Assembly (NCBI RefSeq): GCF_902833045.1
Contig: NZ_CADFDU010000004.1
Span: 558,001-622,000, forward strand
Direction: 5' to 3'
Source: Burkholderia sp. BCC0322
GTDB taxonomy: Bacteria; Pseudomonadota; Gammaproteobacteria; Burkholderiales; Burkholderiaceae
DNA: 64,000 nt
The notes under the pieces are model-generated. The model saw only the letters and a program-made list of their open reading frames with translations. It searched no databases and was not told the DNA's origin. Position 1 is the first letter of the stretch; the number at the start of each line of letters is the position of its first letter. This document shows, one piece after another, positions 57,378-64,000 of the stretch. The translations under genes and the position numbers were made by a program.

Positions 57378-58313
57378 TGCCGCGCGCGCCGTCCCGACGT
57401 CGTCGATCGCGTTCGAAGACGCACGAATATCGCTCGGCGAAATGCCGTAGCGCTTGCGGAACGCGATCGAGAAATGCGCGGGGCTGTAGCCCACGCGATA
57501 CGCCACGGTCGACACGTTCGCGTCCTCCGCGCACAGCATCGCGTGCGCGGTCCGCAGCCGGTATTCCTGCAGGTACGCATACACGCTCGTGCCGAACACC
57601 TTGCGGAAGCCGGCCGTCAGCTTGCGCGAATTCATCCCCACCCGGCCCGCGAGCGCGTCGAGCGTCGGCGGCTGCTGGAGCTCGCGCGTCAGGATGTCGC
57701 TCGCCGCATACACGCGCTCGACATCCGACGACGTGACGCGCACGTCGGCCGGCGCGAACTGCCGCTGCGTCGCCAGCAGTTGCGCGCTCAGCGCGGTCAG
57801 CTCGAACGCCTTGGCCTTCAGGAAGTACTCGCGCACCGCCCCCTCGAACGGGCAGGTCGCGATCTGCACCGCGAGCGCCTGCAGCGCCTTCGACGCCGGG
57901 CAGCTGACGATGCGCGGATCGCCGCCCGCCGGCGCGAGCATCTTCTCCGGCAACAGGCTCAGGTTGCGGTCGAGCGCGTCGAGGCCGAGCTGCACGATCG
58001 TGTAGCGCAGCGGCGTGTCGCGGTCGTAGATCTGGTGCGTCGTGAATTCGCCATCGTTGGCGATCACGCACAGCCCCGGCCCCTTGATGCATTGCTCGGG
58101 CTGGCCCGGCACACGGCAGCGCAACTGGCCGCTCTGCACGAGCACGAGCTTCAGCCCTTTTTCGAGCGGCTCCTCGTACCAGTCGCGGCTGTCCGAGCAC
58201 AGCGTGCCGCTCATGAGTTTCATGCCCGCGTCGATGTGCACCACGCCCGGATGATTGCCGGGCACGAGCACCGGCGGGTGACGTCGTGACGATGCGAAGG
58301 AGGTCGAGCTCAT
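57372..58313 (-). CDS. pchR: AraC-family pyochelin regulator PchR
   Basis: A 313-aa regulator that activates pch and fpt genes when bound to ferric pyochelin. The N-terminal domain binds the ligand; the C-terminal AraC domain (about 215-305) has two HTH motifs (LDALAGRVGMNSRKLTAGFR and VAYRVGYSPAHFSIAFRKRY). Start ATG 58313 (MSSTSFASSR) is chosen over the longer frame, which runs into the promoter region; its SD is weak. It is divergent from pchD and upstream of pchE. Confidence 0.93.
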   Translation of the reverse strand: MSSTSFASSRRHPPVLVPGNHPGVVHIDAGMKLMSGTLCSDSRDWYEEPLEKGLKLVLVQSGQLRCRVPGQPEQCIKGPGLCVIANDGEFTTHQIYDRDTPLRYTIVQLGLDALDRNLSLLPEKMLAPAGGDPRIVSCPASKALQALAVQIATCPFEGAVREYFLKAKAFELTALSAQLLATQRQFAPADVRVTSSDVERVYAASDILTRELQQPPTLDALAGRVGMNSRKLTAGFRKVFGTSVYAYLQEYRLRTAHAMLCAEDANVSTVAYRVGYSPAHFSIAFRKRYGISPSDIRASSNAIDDVGTARAAI

Positions 58314-58415
58314 CGGAGGTCCGTTGGTTAGGCGGCACGCGCGGCCCGGCGCGCGCCGGCGGCAACCGGCCGATTGTCCGGCCGGGCCGGGCGGGCGCCG
58401 CGCGACAGGCGCCCG

Positions 58416-58448
58416 ATCGAATGAAATTGCCGCGATATCGAAAGAAAC
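58416..58448 (+). promoter_or_regulatory. Candidate PchR operator of pchDCBA
   Basis: ATCGAATGAAAT (58416-58427) and ATCGAAAGAAAC (58437-58448), offset by exactly 21 bp. The second ends 27 bp before GATAAT (58476-58481), the -10-like hexamer inside the Fur-like box. It lies 103-135 bp upstream of the divergent pchR start, so binding could also repress pchR. Confidence 0.65.
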
Positions 58449-58471
58449 GACGCTATCGCGGCACTTGTTAC

Positions 58472-58492
58472 AAATGATAATACCTCTCATTT
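58472..58492. promoter_or_regulatory. Fur box between pchR and pchD
   Basis: Arms AAATGA (58472-58477) and TCATTT (58487-58492). The core TGATAATACCTCTCA matches 11 of 14 defined positions of the 7-1-7 Fur motif. It covers the likely pchD -10 and can serve both divergent promoters. Confidence 0.8.
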
Positions 58493-58530
58493 ACATTTGT
58501 TGACAACTTGCCGGAACCCAAGGTCCGCCC

Positions 58531-60183
58531 ATGCAACCCTCCCTTCCCTCCGTGGCACCGGCCCTCCCGGCCGACGCGCCCGACTGGCCCGACGACTTCG
58601 CGCGCCGCTATCGCGACGCCGGCTATTGGCAAGAGACGACTTTCTTCGATGCGCTCGACGCGCAAGCGCAGCGCGATCCCGATGCGCTCGCCATCGTCGA
58701 CGGCGCCTGCCGGCTCAGCTACCGCGACCTGCTCACGCGCATCCGCCGGCTTGCGGGCGGCCTCGCGCGTCTCGGCCTGGCGCGCGGCGACGCGGTCGTC
58801 GTCCACCTGCCGAACGGCGCGCGCTTCATCGAGACGTGCTTCGCGCTGTTCCAGCTCGGCGTACGGCCGGTGCTCGCCCTGCCCGCTCACCGGCACTACG
58901 AGATCGGCGCGTTCTGCCGCTTCGCCGGCGCGCGTGCGTACCTGGGCGCCGCACGACTCGGCGAGTTCGACTGCCGGCCGCTCGCGGCCGCGTTGCAGGC
59001 CGACTGCCCGGCGCTCGAGCACATCGTGATGGCCGGCGACGATCACGCGTTCACCCCATTCGACGCGCTGTACGACGCGCCGCCGCTGCGCGAATGCGCG
59101 GCACGCGCCGACGACATCGCGTGCTTCCAGCTGTCCGGCGGCACGACCGGTACGCCGAAGCTGATCCCGCGCCGCCATCGCGAATACCTGTACAACGTGC
59201 GCGCGTGCAGCGCCGCGAGCGGCTTCGACGCCGGCACCGTGTATCTCGCCGCGCTGCCGATGGCGCACAACTTCACGCTGTGCTGCCCCGGCACGATCGG
59301 CGCGCTGCTCGCGGGCGGCCGCGTGGTCACGACCGGGCGGCCCGAGCCCGAACAGAGCTTCGCGCTGATCGCGCAGGAGCGCGTCACGCATACCGCGCTC
59401 GTGCCGCCGCTCGCGCTGCTGTGGCTCGACGAACAGCCGCAACGGCAGGCGGACCTGTCGAGCCTGCGCGTGCTGCAGGTCGGCGGCGCCCGCTTGATGG
59501 ACCACGCGGCCGCGCGCGTGACGCCCGTGCTCGGCTGCCGGCTGCAGCAGGTGTTCGGCATGGCCGAAGGGCTCATCTGCTGCACGCGGCTCGACGATTC
59601 GCCCGAACGGATCGCGCAGACCCAGGGCCGCCCGGTGTCGGACGGCGACGAAGTGCGCATCGTCGACGATGCCGGCGAACCGGTCGCGCCCGGTGAAATC
59701 GGTGAACTGCAGGTGCGCGGCCCGTACACGATACGCGGCTACTACCGGCTCGCCGAGCACAACGCGACCGCGTTCACCGCCGACGGCTTCTATCGCAGCG
59801 GCGACCGTGTGCGGCGCACCGCGGACGGCGATCTCGTCGTCGAAGGCCGTGACAAGGACCAGATCAATCGCGGCGGCGAGAAGGTCTCCGCCGAGGAAGT
59901 GGAGAACCTGTTGCTCGCGCATCCGCAGGTGCACGACGCGGCGGTGGTCGCGATGCCCGACCCACTGCTCGGCGAGCGCACCTGCGCGTTCGTCGTCGCC
60001 CGCGCACCCGCGCCGTCCAGGCTGGTGCTGAAACGCCACCTGCGCGACTGCGGGCTCGCGGCGTTCAAGATTCCCGATCGCATTGAGTTCATGCCGCGCT
60101 TCCCGGAAACGGGCATCGGCAAGACCAGCAAGAAATCGCTGCGCGACCTGCTGCGCCGCCAGTTGGAGGCGGCGGCCGCATGA
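58531..60183 (+). CDS. pchD: Salicylate-AMP ligase
   Basis: A 550-aa stand-alone adenylation enzyme that activates salicylate and loads the PchE aryl carrier domain. Family features are the N-terminal WPDDFARRYRDAGYW, A3 SGGTTGTPKLIPRRH (near residue 200), the FGMAEGLICCTRLDD region and the hinge GRDKDQINRGGEKVS. A late lysine in TGIGKTSKKSLR provides catalysis. It is the first gene of pchDCBA, and its stop overlaps the pchC start by 4 bp. Confidence 0.95.
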   Translation: MQPSLPSVAPALPADAPDWPDDFARRYRDAGYWQETTFFDALDAQAQRDPDALAIVDGACRLSYRDLLTRIRRLAGGLARLGLARGDAVVVHLPNGARFIETCFALFQLGVRPVLALPAHRHYEIGAFCRFAGARAYLGAARLGEFDCRPLAAALQADCPALEHIVMAGDDHAFTPFDALYDAPPLRECAARADDIACFQLSGGTTGTPKLIPRRHREYLYNVRACSAASGFDAGTVYLAALPMAHNFTLCCPGTIGALLAGGRVVTTGRPEPEQSFALIAQERVTHTALVPPLALLWLDEQPQRQADLSSLRVLQVGGARLMDHAAARVTPVLGCRLQQVFGMAEGLICCTRLDDSPERIAQTQGRPVSDGDEVRIVDDAGEPVAPGEIGELQVRGPYTIRGYYRLAEHNATAFTADGFYRSGDRVRRTADGDLVVEGRDKDQINRGGEKVSAEEVENLLLAHPQVHDAAVVAMPDPLLGERTCAFVVARAPAPSRLVLKRHLRDCGLAAFKIPDRIEFMPRFPETGIGKTSKKSLRDLLRRQLEAAAA

Positions 60184-60953
60184 GCGCACGACCGACCGAT
60201 TCGAACTGGATCCGCGAACTGCGCCTGTCGCCGTGCCCGCGCGCGCAGCTCGTCTGCTTCCCGCACGCGGGCGGCACCGCGAATTTCTTTCGCGGCTGGC
60301 GTCGCGCGCTGCCGTGGGACGTCGACCTGCTCGCGCTGCAGTATCCGGGCCGCGAGGAACGCTTCGGCGAGCCGTGCCTGACGACGATCGACGCACTCGC
60401 CGGCCCCGCCGCCGACGCGCTGCAACGCTATGCCCACGCGCCGCTCGTGCTGTTCGGGCACAGCCTCGGCGCGGCGCTCGCCTACGAGGTGGCGGTGCGG
60501 CTCGAGGCGCGCGGCGCGGCGCCGCTTTACCTGGCCGTGTCCGCGCTGCCGCCGCCGCACCGTCAGCGCCTGTCGGATCTGCACCTGCAATCCGACGAAG
60601 CGCTCGTGGCCGATGTCGCGCGGCTGTCCGGCGAGCACGCCGCGCTGCTCGCCGATCCGGAGATGCGCGCGATCTACCTGCCGATGATCCGCAGCGACTA
60701 CCGCGCGATCGAGACGTATCGCCGCGACCGGCCGCCGCGGATCGACACGCCGCTCGGCGTGATGCTGCCGCTCGCCGATTCCGAGCTCGACAACGACGAA
60801 GCGCACGCGTGGCAGGACGTCGCGTCGCGCCCGATCCGCATCGAGACGTTCAGCGGCGACCACTTCTACCTGCGCCACCAATACCCGGCGGTGATCGCGC
60901 ATCTGGTCGAACGAATCGGCCAATCCCTTCGTTACGGAAAGGAGCACACATGA
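60180..60953 (+). CDS. pchC: Type II (editing) thioesterase
   Basis: A 257-aa alpha/beta-hydrolase that clears misloaded groups from PchE/PchF carrier domains. The family N-terminal string VCFPHAGGTANFFRGW, the nucleophile elbow GHSLG (Ser95) and the catalytic His in GDHFYLRHQ are all visible. It overlaps pchD and pchB by 4 bp at each end. Confidence 0.95.
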   Translation: MSARPTDSNWIRELRLSPCPRAQLVCFPHAGGTANFFRGWRRALPWDVDLLALQYPGREERFGEPCLTTIDALAGPAADALQRYAHAPLVLFGHSLGAALAYEVAVRLEARGAAPLYLAVSALPPPHRQRLSDLHLQSDEALVADVARLSGEHAALLADPEMRAIYLPMIRSDYRAIETYRRDRPPRIDTPLGVMLPLADSELDNDEAHAWQDVASRPIRIETFSGDHFYLRHQYPAVIAHLVERIGQSLRYGKEHT

Positions 60954-61255
60954 AGAAACCGGACGCCTGCACGGGGCTACCCGACATTCGCGAAGCCATC
61001 GATCGCCTGGACGCCGACATCATCGAAGCGCTCGGCCGACGCATGCAGTACGTGAAGGCTGCGTCGCGCTTCAAGCCCGACGAAGCGAGCATCGCCGCGC
61101 CGGAACGGGTGGCCGCGATGCTGCCCGACCGGCGCCGCTGGGCCGAGCAGGCCGGCCTCGACGCCGACTACGTCGAGACGCTGTTCTCGGGCCTGATCGC
61201 GTGGTACATCGCGCAGCAAACGCACTATTGGCGGCAACAACGGGGGCTCGCATGA
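60950..61255 (+). CDS. pchB: Isochorismate pyruvate lyase
   Basis: A 101-aa AroQ-fold enzyme that splits isochorismate into salicylate and pyruvate. The start MKKPDACTGLPDIREAIDRL and the helix with YVKAASRFK, carrying the catalytic-loop lysine, are typical. SD AAGGAG is 5 nt before ATG 60950. It overlaps pchC and pchA by 4 bp each. The reading frame is open much further upstream, but only this start gives the family length. Confidence 0.95.
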   Translation: MKKPDACTGLPDIREAIDRLDADIIEALGRRMQYVKAASRFKPDEASIAAPERVAAMLPDRRRWAEQAGLDADYVETLFSGLIAWYIAQQTHYWRQQRGLA

Positions 61256-62691
61256 ACGCCGGCCTCCCGCTGCTGCACGACACGTTCGCCCGTGCGGCGC
61301 GCCGCGCCGCCGACACCGGCACGCCGACGCTCGCGTCGGTGTCGGTGCCGCTGCGCCCGCTCGACTTCTTCGACCTGATCGCCGCGTGGGACGACGGCGC
61401 CACGCCGTGGTTCTTCCTCGAAGCCGGCGATACGTCCGTCACGCTGTTCGGCTGGGATTGCGCGCTCGAACTGAGCGCCACCGGCGACACGCGCTTCGCG
61501 CAGATCGATGCGCGCTGGCGCACGCTCGTTCGCGATGCGGTGACGGCCGGCCCGCAACCGCCGCGCCTCGTCGGCGGCTTCCGGTTCGATCCGCGCGGCG
61601 CGCGCAGCGCGCACTGGGCGCCGTTTCCCGACGCCGGCATGACGGTGGCGAAGCTGCTGATCGTGCGCGAAGGCGATACCCACTGGGCCGTCTGCCAGCA
61701 CGTGGTCGCCGCGCACGACGATCCTGCCGCGCTCGCGCATGCGTGCCTCACGCGCATCGAGTCGCTCGGCACGCTCGCCGCCACCCATGACGACGATGCC
61801 CCGCACCTGCTGCACACGCAGGCGTTGCAGGCCAGCGAATGGCAGCACGAAGTCCGGCGCGCGGTGGACGCGATCCACGGCGGCGCGTTCGGCAAGGTCG
61901 TGCTCGCGCGCGACGTGCTCGAACAATACGCGCGGCCCGTTGCCGTCGCGCCGCTGCTGCGCCGGCTGCGCAAGCGCGACGCGCATGCGCACCTGTTCGC
62001 GGTCCGCCGCGAGGCGGCCTGCTTCGTCGGCGCCACGCCGGAACGGCTCGCGCATGTCGCGGCCGGCGACGTGCGCACGCATGCGCTGGCCGGGACGATC
62101 CGGCGCGGCGCCACGCCCGACGACGATCGCGCGCTCGGCGCGGCCCTGATGGGTTCCGCCAAGGAGCGGCTCGAACACGCGCTCGTCGTCGACGCGATCC
62201 GCGCCGCGCTCACGCCGCTGTCACGCGCGCTCGACGTGCCCGAGCAGCCGTCGCTGCACCGGTTGCCGAGGCTGCAGCACCTGAGCACGCCGATCCGCGC
62301 GACGCTGAAGGCGGATGCGACGCTGCTGCAGGTCGTCGCGGCGCTGCATCCGACGCCGGCGGTGGCCGGCCATCCGCGCGCCGCGGCGCTCGACCACATC
62401 CGTGCGCACGAAGGCTTCGATCGCGGCTGGTATGCGGCGCCCGTCGGCTGGATCGACGCGCACGGCAACGGCGACTTCATCGTCGCGCTACGTTCGGCGC
62501 TGGTCGACGGGGGCGCCTGCCGGTTGTTCGCGGGCTGCGGCATCGTCGCCGATTCCGAGCCGGTCAACGAATATCAGGAAACCGAACTCAAGTTGTCGGG
62601 CATGCAGGCGGCGATCCGCGTGCGCGATGCGACGGCGGATGCCAATGCCGGTGACTCGGCCAAGGTGTCGGCCTCGTCGACGCTCGCGTGA
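61252..62691 (+). CDS. pchA: Isochorismate synthase
   Basis: A 479-aa chorismate-binding enzyme that makes isochorismate for PchB. The C-terminal catalytic half (about 200-460) shows HGGAFGKVVLARDV, FVGATPERLAHV, the KERLEHALVVDAIR region and LHPTPAVAGHPR, plus the final SEPVNEYQETELKL. ATG 61252 overlaps the pchB stop by 4 bp. It is the last gene of pchDCBA; only 25 bp separate it from the convergent dgdR. Confidence 0.95.
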   Translation: MNAGLPLLHDTFARAARRAADTGTPTLASVSVPLRPLDFFDLIAAWDDGATPWFFLEAGDTSVTLFGWDCALELSATGDTRFAQIDARWRTLVRDAVTAGPQPPRLVGGFRFDPRGARSAHWAPFPDAGMTVAKLLIVREGDTHWAVCQHVVAAHDDPAALAHACLTRIESLGTLAATHDDDAPHLLHTQALQASEWQHEVRRAVDAIHGGAFGKVVLARDVLEQYARPVAVAPLLRRLRKRDAHAHLFAVRREAACFVGATPERLAHVAAGDVRTHALAGTIRRGATPDDDRALGAALMGSAKERLEHALVVDAIRAALTPLSRALDVPEQPSLHRLPRLQHLSTPIRATLKADATLLQVVAALHPTPAVAGHPRAAALDHIRAHEGFDRGWYAAPVGWIDAHGNGDFIVALRSALVDGGACRLFAGCGIVADSEPVNEYQETELKLSGMQAAIRVRDATADANAGDSAKVSASSTLA

Positions 62692-62716
62692 TGCTTCGGC
62701 GCGACGGCCGCGCGCA

Positions 62717-63574
62717 TCACAACAGCGGCAGCGTGAGCCGGATATGCTCGGCGAACGCCGCCGTCAGATGCGACGGCCGCTTGCGATCGAACTTCAGCGC
62801 AATGCCCACCGCCGGCAACGGCGGCAAGCGCGGATCGCCGGTGACGATCGCCAGGTCGGCCGGCACCGCCGTCTGCGTCATCACCGCGAACGCCTGCCCC
62901 GAACGCACCAGCGCGACCAGCCCCGCGAGACTGCTGCTCGCATACGCGACGCGGTAGTCGCGGCCGGCCCGATCCAGCGCCTCGCAGGCCGCGATGTGAT
63001 CGAGCGTGTCGCGATCGGACAGCGCCAGCGGCAACGGATCGAAATGCGCGGGTTCGAGCCCCGGATAGCCGATCCAGACCAGTTGCTCGCGACGAATGAT
63101 GTCGTCGTTCGCGCCGTCGTCCGGCAATGAAATCATCGCCAGGTCGACTGCGCGTTTCTCCAGCTGTTCCATCAGACGCGGCGTCGGCCCGCATACGACT
63201 TCGACGATCGCCTGTGGATGCTGGCTCGAAAACTGCCGCAGCAGCGCAGGCAGCCAGGCCTGCGCGTAATCGTCCGGGCAGCCGAAGCGGATCGTCCCCG
63301 ACAGCCCCGTGCCGCACAGGTCGGCCATCGCCTCGTCGTGCAGCCGCAGGATGCGGTGCGCATGCACGAGCAGCCGCTCGCCCGGATGGGTCAGCACCAC
63401 GCCGCGCCCGGTGCGCTGAAACAGCGGCTGGTCGACGATCTCCTCGAGCCGCTTCATCTGCTGGCTGAGCGCGGACTGGGTCCGGCCGACACGCGCGGCC
63501 GCGCGACTGAGCGCGCGCACCTCGGCGATCACGACGAACGAGCGCAGCAGGTCGATTTCGAGCGAAAGCGCCAA
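62717..63574 (-). CDS. dgdR: LysR-family regulator DgdR
   Basis: A 285-aa LysR regulator with an N-terminal HTH (SRAAARVGRTQSALSQQMKR) and an effector domain. A TTG start at 63574 (MALSLEID) is chosen because AAGGAG lies 8 nt upstream; an in-frame ATG at 63601 has no SD. It is divergent from dgdA. In the known Burkholderia cepacia pair, DgdR represses dgdA until a 2-methylalanine-type substrate is present. The gene name rests on this arrangement and on the neighbouring product. Confidence 0.88.
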   Translation of the reverse strand: MALSLEIDLLRSFVVIAEVRALSRAAARVGRTQSALSQQMKRLEEIVDQPLFQRTGRGVVLTHPGERLLVHAHRILRLHDEAMADLCGTGLSGTIRFGCPDDYAQAWLPALLRQFSSQHPQAIVEVVCGPTPRLMEQLEKRAVDLAMISLPDDGANDDIIRREQLVWIGYPGLEPAHFDPLPLALSDRDTLDHIAACEALDRAGRDYRVAYASSSLAGLVALVRSGQAFAVMTQTAVPADLAIVTGDPRLPPLPAVGIALKFDRKRPSHLTAAFAEHIRLTLPLL

Positions 63575-63603
63575 GGTATCAGCTCCTTTTCTACCTTGCA
63601 TAA

Positions 63604-64000
<397 letters not shown>

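Noticed and set aside
58500-58505. TTGACA as the -35 of pchD
   Set aside because: It would put the -10 at about 58523, only a few bases before ATG 58531. The hexamer inside the Fur box fits better.

Overview
The window is high-GC DNA with dense coding, short intergenic gaps and many 4-bp ATGA gene overlaps. It looks like a chromosome of a Burkholderia species, most likely of the Burkholderia cepacia complex. The main reasons are a complete pyochelin locus, a 2,2-dialkylglycine decarboxylase gene with its divergent regulator (a pair originally described in Pseudomonas, now Burkholderia, cepacia), and AraC/LysR regulators typical of that genus. I see no phage, insertion sequence, CRISPR array or rRNA. 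The one tRNA is tRNA-Leu(GAG) at 34787-34871.

Layout. 1-3817: the 3' part of an outer-membrane efflux lipoprotein gene, a convergent 14-TM drug exporter and its divergent LysR regulator. 3848-12490: a valine/isobutyrate catabolic operon on the minus strand (acyl-CoA dehydrogenase, acyl-CoA ligase, mmsA, mmsB, enoyl-CoA hydratase, 3-hydroxyisobutyryl-CoA hydrolase), divergent from an AraC regulator. 12607-14939: a coupled NfeD protease/slipin pair. 15021-20955: a Tat-exported HAD phosphatase, then an M24 peptidase, an alpha/beta-hydrolase-SDR fusion and a membrane metal-dependent hydrolase. 20980-22268: a tandemly duplicated module, each copy holding a promoter, a 28-codon leader ORF, an intrinsic terminator and a DUF2917 gene. 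23492-28318: a purine permease, a TPR/pseudoprotease gene broken by one in-frame stop, two small genes and an array of five 49-bp repeats. 28319-33263: a sigma-54 activator, ferredoxin, an SRPBCC protein, a small copper-related set (DUF2946, PCu(A)C chaperone, 57-aa membrane protein) and a LysE exporter. 33315-37294: a leucine-rich-repeat protein kinase, tRNA-Leu, and a LysR/MFS divergent pair.

37453-62691 is the pyochelin system. pchDCBA (plus strand) makes and activates salicylate. pchR and pchEFGHI (minus strand) encode the regulator, the two NRPS megasynthases, the thiazolinyl imide reductase and two ABC transporter half-proteins. fptA, a DUF3649 gene, a PepSY-TM gene and fptX (minus strand) handle ferric-pyochelin uptake. 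The three promoters (pchD, pchE, fptA) share one layout that can be read directly: two 12-bp half-sites exactly 21 bp apart, with 27-28 bp from the second half-site to a -10-like hexamer that lies inside a Fur-like box. I infer that the half-sites are the PchR operator. 62717-64000 holds dgdR and the 5' part of dgdA.

The observations I rate highest are this shared PchR/Fur promoter layout, the duplicated leader-ORF/terminator modules in front of the DUF2917 genes, the 49-bp repeat array before the sigma-54 activator, the bacterial LRR kinase, and the protease-like TPR gene that has lost its serine and is also interrupted by a stop. All assignments come from reading the sequence; no database search was run.
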